DNA of 64,000 bases, from assembly GCF_004365705.1 (NCBI RefSeq), contig NZ_SOBN01000001.1, forward strand, positions 2,372,555 to 2,436,554, read 5' to 3'. The notes beneath the pieces were generated by a model. It had not been told where the DNA came from and did no database searches. It saw only the letters and a program-made list of their open reading frames with translations. Made by a program: the position numbers and the translations under genes. Below are positions 53,844 to 63,088 of the stretch, one piece after another (positions within the stretch are counted from its first letter, which is position 1; each line of letters starts with the position of its first letter). The DNA comes from Streptomyces sp. 846.5 (GTDB taxonomy: Bacteria > Actinomycetota > Actinomycetes > Streptomycetales > Streptomycetaceae).

Positions 53844-53880
53844 CAGCAGGCCGCCGCCCGGATCGGGCGGCGGCCTGCTG
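53844..53880 (-). terminator. whiH terminator
   Basis: A perfect 17-base stem (53844-53860 with 53864-53880) and 3-base loop begin 13 bases beyond the whiH stop and separate it from the hrdB promoter. Confidence 0.8.
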
Positions 53881-53893
53881 GCGGACTGCGGGC

Positions 53894-54802
53894 TCAGTGC
53901 TCGCGAGGCGCCGGGACCACGTGGTCCACCTCGGGATGGACCGTCAGAAGCGCACGCATGGCGGCCTCTGCCGCCGTGCCGTCGCCGGTGCCGAGCGCCT
54001 CCACCAGACGGGCGTGCAGACCGACCGACGGCTCGGACGGACGCTCGCACGCGGTGACCGGGCTGCCGGACACGGTGAGCGCGGAGCCGACGATCCCGGC
54101 CAGGTGCTCCAGCATCCGGTTCCCGGCCAGCTCCAGCAGCAGGGCGTGGAACTCGCTGTCGGCCCGGCTGAAGGTGACCTGGTCGCCCTGGGCCACGGCG
54201 TGGCCCATGATCTCGGTCATGTCCACCATGCGCTGGTGGACCTCGTCCCGGCCGTGCCCGGCCGCGAGCCTGGCGGCCAGCGGCTCGATGGCCCAGCGCA
54301 GTTCGAACAGCTCGCGGCGCTGCTCGTCGCGCTGCGGACCGTAGGCGCGCCACTCGATGATGTCGGGGTCGAGCAGGTTCCAGTCGGCGACCGGGCGGAC
54401 CCGGGTGCCCACATTGGGACGGGCGCTGACCAGGCCCTTGGCCTCCAGCACCCGCAGGGACTCGCGGACGACGGTGCGGGACACCTCGAAACGCTGGCCG
54501 ATCTCCTCCGGGACCAGGGGGCGGTCCGCGCCCAGGTCGCCGGAGACGATCATCTGCCCGAGCTGCTGGACGAGCTGTCCGTGCAGTCCCCGGCCACGGC
54601 CGCCGGCGACCCGGCGGCCGGGCCGGCCGAGGTCGGAGTCGGAACTGTCCCAGTGCAGCGAGGGGCCGGGGGCGCCGCGCTCGGGGAAGGCCCGCTCGGC
54701 GGTGCGTTCGCCGACGGGGAAGCGGTCCAGCTCGCCGACGCCGGAGCGGGACGGCTCGGACAGGCGGGCGGTGGTCATGGGGGGATGCGCAACGGTACTC
54801 AC
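53894..54802 (-). CDS. whiH: GntR/FadR-type sporulation regulator WhiH
   Basis: A 302-residue regulator. After a variable 80-residue N-terminus comes the GntR winged helix (GLHGQLVQQLGQMIVSGDLG through QRFEVSRTVVRESLRVLEAK, about residues 80-150), then an FCD ligand domain with His residues. The sequence DWNLLDPDIIEWRA is diagnostic. WhiH acts in aerial hyphae before septation. GTG at 54802 has AAAGGAG close upstream. A 23-base inverted repeat at 54841-54863 may be its own operator. Confidence 0.9.
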   Translation of the reverse strand: MSTVAHPPMTTARLSEPSRSGVGELDRFPVGERTAERAFPERGAPGPSLHWDSSDSDLGRPGRRVAGGRGRGLHGQLVQQLGQMIVSGDLGADRPLVPEEIGQRFEVSRTVVRESLRVLEAKGLVSARPNVGTRVRPVADWNLLDPDIIEWRAYGPQRDEQRRELFELRWAIEPLAARLAAGHGRDEVHQRMVDMTEIMGHAVAQGDQVTFSRADSEFHALLLELAGNRMLEHLAGIVGSALTVSGSPVTACERPSEPSVGLHARLVEALGTGDGTAAEAAMRALLTVHPEVDHVVPAPREH

Positions 54803-54840
54803 GTCTCCTTTGTCGGCGATGGCGGCCCGCGCCTTGAGGA

Positions 54841-54863
54841 CTTTCGTGAAAAGCACACGAAAG
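54841..54863. promoter_or_regulatory. Candidate WhiH autoregulatory operator
   Basis: Inverted repeat with arms CTTTCGTG (54841-54848) and CACGAAAG (54856-54863) and a 7-base spacer, 39 bases upstream of the whiH GTG. WhiH is reported to repress its own gene, so this is a plausible site; the match to a published motif could not be checked. Confidence 0.45.
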
Positions 54864-55001
54864 GGTGATCGCCTGTCACCAGACAATTGACGATTTATCT
54901 GCATCTTCTGCGCAAAACAGGCAGAGTCTGGCGAGGCCCGACCCCTGACGATCACTCAGCGTCAGCACACATGGTCGAGCGCTCGCCCGGAACGAAGCGA
55001 C

Positions 55002-55757
55002 TCAGACCCCGCGTCGGCGGGGCAGCACGGCGAGGTAGCCGAGCAGGAGCAGCAGGACGGGCCCGGCCGACAGGAGCAGCAGGCCTCTCGGGGACAGCGA
55101 GGCGGTGCTGTGCAGCCCGCTGAGCGGTCCGTAGAGCCAGGCGTGGCCGGTGTCGACCGGGAACAGCCGGTGCCAGTGGGCGGCCCGCAGCCGGTCCCCG
55201 GTCAGGCTGCCGTCGCGCAGCAGCCGCACCGCCGGTTCCACCAGGACCGGGAGGGTCAGCAGCACCAGCATCCCGGCGGCGGCGCTGCGCAGCAGGGCGG
55301 CCGCGAGCAGCCCGATCCAGCCGGCGGTCACCGCGAGCGCGGCGAAGCCGAGCAGGGCGGGCTCCAGCGCGGGGCGCCGGTGCAGGACGACGGCGTACAC
55401 CCCGGCGTCCACCGCCAGCGTCGCTGCGACCAGCAGCACCGAGTAGACGGCGGACAGCACGAGCTTCGCCAGCAGCAGCCCGAGGCGGCGGCGGGCGGGC
55501 ACCAGCAGCGGCTGCAGCACCGGGTAGCGGACCTCGTGGCCGTAGGACAGCGCGCCGACCACACCGGCGCCGAGGGCCGCGATCGGCAGCGGCAGCAGCG
55601 GGACGCCCGCGGTGAGGACCCGCATCGGGTCGGCCAGGGGGGGCTGGCGGACCGTCAGGGCGGCCACAGCGGCGTCGGCGAGGACCACGGCCGCCAGGAC
55701 GAGCCAGGTGGACCGGATTCCGGTGAGCCGTCGGCGCTCATAGGTCAGTGCGTGCAC
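55002..55757 (-). CDS. ABC transporter permease-like membrane protein
   Basis: A 251-residue protein with six hydrophobic segments, starting MHALTYERRRLTGIRSTW, as ABC-2-type permeases do. It lies 4 bases after the ATPase gene stop, so the two form one transporter. Substrate unknown; the gene pair is conserved next to whiH in streptomycetes. Confidence 0.82.
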   Translation of the reverse strand: MHALTYERRRLTGIRSTWLVLAAVVLADAAVAALTVRQPPLADPMRVLTAGVPLLPLPIAALGAGVVGALSYGHEVRYPVLQPLLVPARRRLGLLLAKLVLSAVYSVLLVAATLAVDAGVYAVVLHRRPALEPALLGFAALAVTAGWIGLLAAALLRSAAAGMLVLLTLPVLVEPAVRLLRDGSLTGDRLRAAHWHRLFPVDTGHAWLYGPLSGLHSTASLSPRGLLLLSAGPVLLLLLGYLAVLPRRRGV

Positions 55758-55761
55758 GTGC

Positions 55762-56925
55762 TCACTCGCTTCGCTGGTCGGACACGGGGGGCTCGTCCCG
55801 GTAGAGCGGACCGCTGACCGAGGCGAGGCCGGCCGGGACGCGGGACCGGGTCGCGGTGTCCGTCGTCGGAACTGGGACCGACGCGGAGACGGCGCTTCCC
55901 GGGGTCAGCACGACGACGGTCTCGCCCGGCTGCGCGGGCGCGGTTGCAGGTGCAGCCGCATTCGCCGATGCTGCCGCCGCCCCTGCGGGCGGCGACCCGA
56001 CAGCGGCGGCGGTCTCGGTGCCTCGGCGCGCGGGCAACGGGGGCGTGGCCGGGGCGCCGGGCACGGATCCGGCGGCGCGGTCGGCGAGTTCGTGCAGCAG
56101 GATGCCGTGCCGGTAGGCGAGTTCACCGATCTGGGTGCGGGAGACGCCGACCACGGCGATGCCCGCACCGCCCTCCCGGCGCACCTGGGCGCCGGACTCG
56201 GTCAACAGGTCGGCGAGCCGGCCCACCTGGGGGCCGCGCACCGACACCTCGTCACGCAGCCTGCCGCCGACGAAGTCGGCCTTGGTCTGGTCCGCCACGA
56301 GCCTGCCGCCGTCCAGGGTCACCACATGGTCCGCCAGCGCCGCGGCCTCGCGCGGATCCCGCACCGTGGCCAGGACAGAGCCGCCGCCGGCCGCGAAGGC
56401 CCGGAGGAAGGCGTGGAACCATTCGGTGTTCTTGGGCGAGAGCCCGTACGTGGGTTCGTCCAGCAGCAGCGTGCCGGGGTCGCCGAGCAGGGCCTCGGCC
56501 AGGGCGAGCCGACGGCTCATACCGGGCGAGAAGGTACGCAGCCGGTGACCCGCCGCCGGGGCGAGCCTGGTCTGCTCCAGCAGTTGGTCGGCGCGGCGGG
56601 CCGGGACCCCGACAGCGGCGGCGACCATGCGCAGATGCGCCCGGGCCTCCCGACCGGGGTGCCCGGGGTGGCGCCCGGAATCACCGAGGACCACGCCGAC
56701 CTGCCGCTCGGGACGCCGCAGCCGGCGGTAGGTCCGCCCGTCGAAGAGCGCGACGCCCTGGCCGCGCTCCAGTCCGAGGGCGAGCCTCAGCGCCGTGGTG
56801 CGACCGGACCCCTCGGGCCCGAGGAGCACGGTGACCTGGCCTTCGCGCGCGTCGAAGGAGAGGTCGAGCAGAGCCGGGGGACGTCCCCTGCGACAGCTCT
56901 TGGTCAGTCCGATCGCCTGGAACAC
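55762..56925 (-). CDS. ABC transporter ATP-binding protein with Arg P-loop
   Basis: A 387-residue ATPase. Residues about 1-215 are the ABC domain. Walker A reads LLGPEGSGRTTAL, with Arg where Lys is expected. The signature is FSPGMSRRLALAEALL instead of LSGGQ, and Walker B is LLLDEPTYGLSP. The D-loop region lacks the usual NGLD. The last 120 residues are Pro/Ala-rich and probably disordered. Paired with the permease at 55002-55757. ATP turnover may be altered; the protein may act more as a binding switch. Confidence 0.85.
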   Translation of the reverse strand: MFQAIGLTKSCRRGRPPALLDLSFDAREGQVTVLLGPEGSGRTTALRLALGLERGQGVALFDGRTYRRLRRPERQVGVVLGDSGRHPGHPGREARAHLRMVAAAVGVPARRADQLLEQTRLAPAAGHRLRTFSPGMSRRLALAEALLGDPGTLLLDEPTYGLSPKNTEWFHAFLRAFAAGGGSVLATVRDPREAAALADHVVTLDGGRLVADQTKADFVGGRLRDEVSVRGPQVGRLADLLTESGAQVRREGGAGIAVVGVSRTQIGELAYRHGILLHELADRAAGSVPGAPATPPLPARRGTETAAAVGSPPAGAAAASANAAAPATAPAQPGETVVVLTPGSAVSASVPVPTTDTATRSRVPAGLASVSGPLYRDEPPVSDQRSE

Positions 56926-57054
56926 AGGGCCTCACCTCGCGATGCCGGTGCGCAGCCTTCCTCCGCCCGTTGCCAGCACGATAGACCGACTTAGTTACTT
57001 TGCGTGGTATTGGCACTACGGCATGTAGGCGGCAGTGATGGCATTGACGTGCCG

Positions 57055-57801
57055 TCAGGCGTCGGGCCTCAGCATGGGCGGGTTCAGCACCGTCGCGTCC
57101 CCGGCCCGGAACAGCTGGGCCGGGCGCCCGCCCTGACGGGTCGTGGTGCCACCCGCCGGCACCAGGAACCCGGGGGTCCCGGTGACCTTGCGATGGAAGT
57201 TGCGCGGGTCGAGCGAGACCCCCCACACCGACTCGTAGACCTGCCGCAGTTCCCCGACGGTGAACTCCTCCGGGCAGAAGGCGGTGGCCAGCGAGGAGTA
57301 CTCGATCTTCGAGCGGGCGCGCTCGACCCCGTCGGCGAGGATCCGGGTGTGGTCGAAGGCCAGCAGCAGACCGTCGTCCTTGCCGCGCCCGAGCAGCTCC
57401 TCCACCGGGGCCCACCGGGCGCTGCGAACGTCCCCACCGGGGCGCGGGGTGGGCAGGTCGGGGGCCAGGGCCAGGTGAGCGACGCTCACCACCCGCATCC
57501 GCGGGTCCCGTTGCGGGTCGCCGTAGGTAGCCAGTTGCTCCAGATGGGCCCCCACCCCGGGCCCCTGGCCGGCCGCACCATGGGTGCGCAGCCCGGTCTC
57601 CTCGGCCAGTTCGCGGGCCGCCGCCTCGATCAGCCCCTCGTCGGGGCGGACGAACCCGCCCGGCAGTGCCCAGAATCCCTGGAAGGGCGGCTCGCCGCGC
57701 CGCACCATCAGGGCGCACAGCGCATGATCGCGAACAGTCAATACGACCAGGTCAACAGTGACCGCGAACGGGGGGAAGGCCGACGGATCGTAACGCGACA
57801 T
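57055..57801 (-). CDS. Nudix-type transcriptional regulator, NrtR-like
   Basis: A 248-residue protein: an N-terminal Nudix domain ([20 protein letters not shown] with RELAEETGL, residues about 10-150) and a C-terminal winged helix ([38 protein letters not shown]). NrtR family members sense ADP-ribose and control NAD synthesis genes. The Nudix box is nearly intact, so hydrolysis cannot be excluded. ATG at 57801 is used; starts at 57813 or a GTG at 57837 are possible. It follows the DUF4192 gene by 19 bases. Confidence 0.85.
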   Translation of the reverse strand: MSRYDPSAFPPFAVTVDLVVLTVRDHALCALMVRRGEPPFQGFWALPGGFVRPDEGLIEAAARELAEETGLRTHGAAGQGPGVGAHLEQLATYGDPQRDPRMRVVSVAHLALAPDLPTPRPGGDVRSARWAPVEELLGRGKDDGLLLAFDHTRILADGVERARSKIEYSSLATAFCPEEFTVGELRQVYESVWGVSLDPRNFHRKVTGTPGFLVPAGGTTTRQGGRPAQLFRAGDATVLNPPMLRPDA

Positions 57802-57820
57802 GGGCGCGATCATAGTCGTC

Positions 57821-59029
57821 TCACTGACGATAAACACCCCCGCCCGGTGGGGCGGCGCAACCGGACCCGCGACCGGTCCTGACCCGTCTGCGCTCGCCGG
57901 GGGCCCGTCCGGGACGGCGCCCGGGCCCGCGCCGCTGCCGGGAGCGGCGCTCGGCCCGCAGCGTGGCGCAGAGCGACTGCGGCTGGGCCCCGGTGTTGAC
58001 CGCCTCGTAGAGCAGCCTGGCGAAGGCGTAGTCCTCGTCCGTCTCCAGCGCCCGGCGCAGCGCGATCCTCGCGGTGACCTGATCGCCGGTGACCCAGGCG
58101 GTCCAGGCCAGCAGGGACAGCGGGGCGGCCGCGTGGTCGTCGAACGGGCCGGTACAGCGACGGGCCAGGAACCGCCACAACCGCTGGGCGTGCTCCACGT
58201 CGGGCGGGTCGAGCCACTCCGCGGCCCGGTCCCTGGCCAGCCGGTCCTGCAGGCCCAGGATCAGCCGGGCGGCCTCCTCCGGCGGCAGTTCGACGGCGCC
58301 GCCGCCGAACCGCTGCACCGCGGCGTCCACCAGCTCCGCGGTACGCGCCCTGACCGCCTCCCGGCCGCCGTCCTCCGACAGTTCCGCCACCAGAGCGGGG
58401 ACCACCCGCTCGAACGCCCGCAACTGCTCCTCGGCGCTGGAGGCCGCCACCGGGGCGAGCTCCTGCTCCAGCTCCTTGAGGCTGCCCCGCACGCTGATAC
58501 CGGCGTAGGCGGCCGCTGCGGCCACCGCGGGGGTGCTGCCGGGCCGCTCGACGGGCGTGCCCTCGGCGGGGCAGCAGACCGGGTTGCCGCAGGCGTAGGA
58601 CCACCAGCGCCCGCCCGAGACGCAGAGCGACTCGTGCACCGGAATGCCGGCGGCGCGGAACGCCTCGGCGAGTGCGTCGGCGAGCGGCGCCAGCGAGTCG
58701 CGGACCGCACGGCCGTCCTGGCCCGGTTCGGGATCGCGGCAGAGGTAGAGGATCACCGCGTCCGGACTCCGGTCCCGGTGCTCGGAGAGCGCCACCAGGT
58801 AGCGGGCCACCTCCGCCGCGGCCTCGGGCCAGTCCGGGGGCGGGGGCAGGTCGATCCGCACCGTGCCGCCCTGCCTGCGCCGGGGCCCCTGCAGCCCCAG
58901 CGCGACCACGCTGTCGCTGGGGAAGAAGCCGAGCAGGAAGGGCAGGACGTCGACCATGTCGGCGGGCGTCCGCATGGTCACCACGGGATGGTCGAAGGGA
59001 GTGGTCGGGGACTGCGCGTGCTCGTTCAT
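57821..59029 (-). CDS. DUF4192 protein
   Basis: A 402-residue conserved actinobacterial protein of unknown function. The family start is [28 protein letters not shown] in outline (from about residue 19). A Cys-rich patch [16 protein letters not shown] is seen mid-protein. The C-terminal 45 residues are Arg/Gly-rich and disordered. ATG at 59029 ([14 protein letters not shown]) is preferred over 59116. It is divergent from recQ across a cluster of DnaA-box-like sites. Confidence 0.82.
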   Translation of the reverse strand: MNEHAQSPTTPFDHPVVTMRTPADMVDVLPFLLGFFPSDSVVALGLQGPRRRQGGTVRIDLPPPPDWPEAAAEVARYLVALSEHRDRSPDAVILYLCRDPEPGQDGRAVRDSLAPLADALAEAFRAAGIPVHESLCVSGGRWWSYACGNPVCCPAEGTPVERPGSTPAVAAAAAYAGISVRGSLKELEQELAPVAASSAEEQLRAFERVVPALVAELSEDGGREAVRARTAELVDAAVQRFGGGAVELPPEEAARLILGLQDRLARDRAAEWLDPPDVEHAQRLWRFLARRCTGPFDDHAAAPLSLLAWTAWVTGDQVTARIALRRALETDEDYAFARLLYEAVNTGAQPQSLCATLRAERRSRQRRGPGRRPGRAPGERRRVRTGRGSGCAAPPGGGVYRQ

Positions 59030-59080
59030 GGGTCGAGCATGTCCGGTCCCGGGCGGCCCGGAGGGAGGTCCGGCGCGCGC

Positions 59081-59181
59081 TGTGGACAAGTCGGGGGCTG
59101 TGGAGAACCCCGCCACACGTCCGAGTGAAGCGGAAACGTTCCTGCGCCCCGGATGCCTCCTGAATCCACAGCTTCTCCACC
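59081..59181. promoter_or_regulatory. Cluster of DnaA-box-like sites before recQ
   Basis: Four 9-mers resemble TTGTCCACA: TGTGGACAA at 59081-59089 (perfect, minus orientation), TGTGGAGAA at 59099-59107 (one mismatch, minus), GAATCCACA at 59162-59170 (two mismatches, plus) and TTCTCCACC at 59173-59181 (two mismatches, plus). They lie within 101 bases in the shared promoter region of recQ and the DUF4192 gene, arranged as two opposing pairs. Confidence 0.5.
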
Positions 59182-59222
59182 GCCGTTCGCCGATTGTCGG
59201 CCCCAGCGGCTATCAATGAGCC

Positions 59223-61415
59223 ATGGACCAGACCCCGGACACCCAGCCGCTCACCGACCGCGCGGCGGTCCGCGAGCGGGCCGACGCCGTGCTCCGCGAT
59301 CTCGCGGGCGGCGACGCCCGGCTGCGCGAGGACCAGTGGCGCGCCATCGAGGCCCTGGTGGTGGACCACCGCAGAGCCCTGGTGGTGCAGCGCACCGGCT
59401 GGGGGAAGTCCGCCGTCTACTTCGTGGCCACCGCCCTGCTCCGGGCGGCCGGCGCGGGCCCGACCGTGATCGTCTCCCCGCTGCTGGCCCTGATGCGCAA
59501 CCAGATCGACTCGGCCGCCCGGGCCGGGATCACCGCACGCACCATCAACTCCGCCAATGCCGACGAGTGGGAGACGGTCCAGGCCGAGGTCGCCTCGGGC
59601 GCCGTGGACGTCCTCCTGGTCAGCCCGGAACGGCTGAACAACCCCGACTTCCGGGACCAGGTGCTGCCCCGCCTCGCCGCCTCCACCGGGCTGCTGGTGG
59701 TCGACGAGGCGCACTGCATCTCGGACTGGGGCCATGACTTCCGCCCCGACTACCGGCGACTGCGGACCATGCTCGCTGAGCTCTCCCCCGGCGTGCCGGT
59801 GCTGGCCACCACCGCGACCGCGAACGCCCGGGTCACCGCCGACGTGGCCGAGCAGCTCGGCACCGGCGGCGCCGAGGCGCTGGTGCTCCGGGGGCCGCTG
59901 GACCGGGAGAGCCTGGCCCTGTCGGTGCTGCCGCTCGGCGATCCGGCGCACCGGCTCGCCTGGCTCGCGGACCACCTCCCCGACCTGCCGGGGTCCGGCA
60001 TCGTCTACACGCTGACCGTGGCCGCCGCCGAGGAGGTCACCGCCTTCCTGCGGCAGCGCGGCTTCCCGGTGGCCTCCTACTCGGGGCGCACCGAGGACGT
60101 CGACCGGCGCAGCGCCGAGGCGGACCTGCTCGCCAACCGGGTGAAGGCCCTGGTCGCCACCTCCGCCCTGGGCATGGGCTTCGACAAGCCCGACCTGGGC
60201 TTCGTGGTGCACCTGGGCTCGCCGCAGTCACCTATCGCCTACTACCAGCAGGTCGGCCGCGCCGGGCGCGGTATCAAGCGCGCCGAGGCCCTGCTGCTGC
60301 CGGGGCCCGAGGACCAGGCCATCTGGCGCTACTTCGCCGGCCTCGCCTTCCCGCCCGAGGAGCAGGTCCGGGCGACTCTCTCCGCGCTGGCCGGGCACAC
60401 CGACCCGGACGGCGTCCCGCTCCCCCTGTCCACCCCGGCCCTGGAGGCCCGGGTCGACCTGCGGCGCACCCGGCTGGAGACCATGCTCAAGGTCCTGGAC
60501 GTGGACGGCGCCGTGAAGCGGGTGCGCGGCGGCTGGATCTCCACCGGCCGCCCCTGGTCCTACGACAGCGAGCGCTACGCCAGGGTCGCCGAGACCCGCC
60601 GGGCCGAACAGCAGTCGATGCTGGACTACGCCTCGACCCTCGGCTGCCGGATGGACTTCCTGCGCCGCCAGCTCGACGACGGGGAGTCCGCGCCCTGCGG
60701 CCGCTGCGACAACTGCGCGGGGGCCCGCTTCCCGGTGGAGGCCTCCCCGGAGGCCCTGGACGCGGCCCGGGCGGCGCTCGGGCGGCCGGGCATCGAGCTG
60801 GAGCCCCGGCGGCAGTGGCCCACCGGCCTCGCGGCGGCCGGGATCGAGCTCAAGGGCAGGATCGCCCCCGGCGAGCAGGCCGCCGCCGGGCGGGCCCTGG
60901 GCCGGCTGTCGGACATCGGCTGGGGCACCCGACTGCGGGGCCTGCTGACACCGGGGGCGCCCGACGTCCCCGTGCCGGCCGACGTGCTGGACGCGGTGGT
61001 CACGGTCCTGGCCGACTGGGCCCGCGGCCCGGGTGGCTGGGCCGGTCCCGACGCCGCGGTGGCCCGTCCGTCCGGCGTGGTGACCCTGGCCTCCCGCAGC
61101 CGCCCACAGCTGGTGGAGAGCCTGGGCGCGGGCATCGCCCGGGTGGGCAGGCTCCCGCTGCTCGGCCGGGTCGAGTACACGCCCGACCGGCCCGCGCGCG
61201 GCTCGCGCTCCAACAGCGCGCAGCGGCTCCGGAGCCTGCACGGCTCCTTCGAACTACCCGAACAGCTCAGCGCGGCCCTCGCCGAACTGGAGGGTCCGGT
61301 CCTGCTGGTGGACGACTTCACGGACAGCGGCTGGACCCTGGCCGTCACCGCCAGACTGCTGCGCCGCGCCGGTGCTCCGGGGGTACTTCCGCTGGTGCTG
61401 GCCCAGCAGGCATGA
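59223..61415 (+). CDS. RecQ-family helicase with C-terminal phosphoribosyltransferase domain
   Basis: A 730-residue ATP-dependent 3'-5' DNA helicase. Motif I is VVQRTGWGKSAVYF, motif II is VVDEAHCISDWGHDFRPDY, and motif VI is YQQVGRAGRG. A zinc-binding Cys4 segment lies near residues 475-500 (CGRCDNC). The final 90 residues carry a PRPP-binding-like motif, VLLVDDFTDSGWTLAV, of the type I phosphoribosyltransferase fold. That fusion is found in actinobacteria. It may act in DNA repair or recombination. ATG at 59223 follows closely on the DnaA-box cluster. Confidence 0.9.
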   Translation: MDQTPDTQPLTDRAAVRERADAVLRDLAGGDARLREDQWRAIEALVVDHRRALVVQRTGWGKSAVYFVATALLRAAGAGPTVIVSPLLALMRNQIDSAARAGITARTINSANADEWETVQAEVASGAVDVLLVSPERLNNPDFRDQVLPRLAASTGLLVVDEAHCISDWGHDFRPDYRRLRTMLAELSPGVPVLATTATANARVTADVAEQLGTGGAEALVLRGPLDRESLALSVLPLGDPAHRLAWLADHLPDLPGSGIVYTLTVAAAEEVTAFLRQRGFPVASYSGRTEDVDRRSAEADLLANRVKALVATSALGMGFDKPDLGFVVHLGSPQSPIAYYQQVGRAGRGIKRAEALLLPGPEDQAIWRYFAGLAFPPEEQVRATLSALAGHTDPDGVPLPLSTPALEARVDLRRTRLETMLKVLDVDGAVKRVRGGWISTGRPWSYDSERYARVAETRRAEQQSMLDYASTLGCRMDFLRRQLDDGESAPCGRCDNCAGARFPVEASPEALDAARAALGRPGIELEPRRQWPTGLAAAGIELKGRIAPGEQAAAGRALGRLSDIGWGTRLRGLLTPGAPDVPVPADVLDAVVTVLADWARGPGGWAGPDAAVARPSGVVTLASRSRPQLVESLGAGIARVGRLPLLGRVEYTPDRPARGSRSNSAQRLRSLHGSFELPEQLSAALAELEGPVLLVDDFTDSGWTLAVTARLLRRAGAPGVLPLVLAQQA

Positions 61416-61601
61416 GCAGCGGAACGCAGCCGCGCCTGTCAGCACATCACCGCAACAGTGCTGATAATGAAAATAACTGACAGAAGATTGCCGCCGGATC
61501 GGCTGAACACGGACACTTCCGACAGAGTGCCCGTTGCCGCATTCGACCCCGGGACGTGAGAATTGGACCGACCGGCACATGGGGCACGGGGAGGGAGGGC
61601 C

Positions 61602-62267
61602 TTGAGCATGGACTCCGGCAATCGCAGGCCTTCCAGCAGACGCCCGGCCCGGATCACCCTGCACGCGGTGTCCCTGCCGGGAGCCTCGACCCGCCTCATC
61701 GACCAGGAGAGCTGGGTCCAGACCACTCCCCCGCTGCTGCGCGCCCCGCGCGAGCTCGTCAACGACCTCCACCGGGTGCACCGGCCGCAACCGGGCACCG
61801 CGGTGCTCGGCGTGCTGGAACAGGACGGCCGGATGGTCGCCGGGGCCTCGTTCTCGGCCAGGGTGGGGTACGGCGACGGCTGGCAGTACCGCAACGCCAT
61901 CCTGGCCCACCTGCGCGGCATCGTCCCGCACGACCTGCGGCTGGCCCGACCGGTCCGCACCGTCGTCCTGATGCTGTGCCGGCGCGGCACCCCCGAGTGG
62001 ACCGAGGCGGACGGCGCCTGGATGTGGGCCCTGCGCGACGCCAGCGGACTGCACGGTCTCCGCTGCGGCGCCTACGTCACCCTCACGGACGCGGGCTGGC
62101 AGGTGCTCGGGGACGACCGCGGCGGCCGCCATCCGCACGCGGGCTCCTGGGCCGAGGAGGCGGTGCCACCCGTCCGCTCCATCAGTGCGCTGCCCGCGCA
62201 TGCGACGATCCAGCCGCTACGGGTGCTGGAGGCCGCGCCCGAGCAGGCCAGAGCGGCCGTCCACTGA
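61602..62267 (+). CDS. Conserved streptomycete hypothetical protein
   Basis: A 221-residue soluble protein of unknown function, conserved downstream of recQ in streptomycetes. Recognisable features are SWLQTTPPLL-like text (SWVQTTPPLLRAPRELVND) and HRVHRPQPGTAVLGVL. TTG at 61602 and ATG at 61608 are both served by a GGGAGGG site; TTG gives the usual spacing. The upstream gap (61416-61601) has an AT-rich patch near 61455-61480 that may be its promoter. Confidence 0.72.
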   Translation: MSMDSGNRRPSSRRPARITLHAVSLPGASTRLIDQESWVQTTPPLLRAPRELVNDLHRVHRPQPGTAVLGVLEQDGRMVAGASFSARVGYGDGWQYRNAILAHLRGIVPHDLRLARPVRTVVLMLCRRGTPEWTEADGAWMWALRDASGLHGLRCGAYVTLTDAGWQVLGDDRGGRHPHAGSWAEEAVPPVRSISALPAHATIQPLRVLEAAPEQARAAVH

Positions 62268-62294
62268 CAGCGGACGGCTGTGGCCCCTAAGGCG

Positions 62295-62948
62295 TCAGCC
62301 CTGCTGCGCCGGGATCAGGCCCGGATCGCCGCAGAGCACCACCAGTCGGGTCGCCCGGTCCAGGGCTGCGGCCAATGCCTGCCTGGCGACCGCCGGCGAA
62401 CCCCCGTTCACCGCGAGTACGACGACCTCGCGGCGGACCGGACGGCACTGCGCCGCATCGGCGTAGAAGACATCGTTGCCCTCCTCCAGCTGCGCCCAGT
62501 ACCGGTCGGCGCCGAAGGACTGCTCGTGCTGCTGCCACGGGTGCGGCTCACCCGTAGTCAGCACCAGCACCTCACCGGGCCGTCGGCCGGCGTCCAGCAG
62601 CAGGTCGACCGAGTCGTCGGCACGCTCCAGCGCGCCCGCCGAACCGGCCGGGACGGACTGGATCTCCACGGTGGGCGGGGCGGGCACGACCGGTGCCGCC
62701 GGAGCGGCGGGGTGCGGGTGCAGCGGGGCAGCCGGGCGACGTGGGACCGGACCCGGCTTGGGAACGCGCGGCGGCCCGGGGCGCGGAACCGGACGCGCGG
62801 CAGTGGCAGGACTGTGTACGGCTGGGATTGCGGGCGGTGTCACAGAAGGCATGGTGCGGGCTGTCGCGTCCGTCTCGTCGTTGGATGGAACACGAGGGCC
62901 CGGGGCGGTCTTGTGGATCTCCAGCTCCTCGGCAGAATCTGGCGGCAC
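62295..62948 (-). CDS. Hypothetical protein with Pro/Ala-rich N-terminal half
   Basis: A 217-residue protein. Residues 1-95 are mostly Pro, Ala, Val and Arg and likely disordered. The C-terminal 120 residues look folded (GEVLVLTTGEPHPWQQHEQS, RLVVLCGDPGLIPAQQG), with alternating hydrophobic strands. Function unknown. It occupies the conserved slot between the recQ-linked gene and rnhB, and is convergent with the former. Confidence 0.65.
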   Translation of the reverse strand: MPPDSAEELEIHKTAPGPRVPSNDETDATARTMPSVTPPAIPAVHSPATAARPVPRPGPPRVPKPGPVPRRPAAPLHPHPAAPAAPVVPAPPTVEIQSVPAGSAGALERADDSVDLLLDAGRRPGEVLVLTTGEPHPWQQHEQSFGADRYWAQLEEGNDVFYADAAQCRPVRREVVVLAVNGGSPAVARQALAAALDRATRLVVLCGDPGLIPAQQG

Positions 62949-63088
62949 ACCGGATGGCGTCGCACAGCGCCCCAGAGCTTACTCGCTGGCATCGAACAGC
63001 CGGTAGGGGGCCCGCCCGTCCCCCGGGGACACTCCGTGAACTCCACGCGGACGCCCCGGGAACCGCACAAGAACATGTCGAATCCCCG

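Noticed and set aside
54803..55001. SigWhiG promoter before whiH
   Set aside because: A TAAA and a GGCGATCA are present but about 20 bases apart, not the 15-16 expected, so the match is not convincing.
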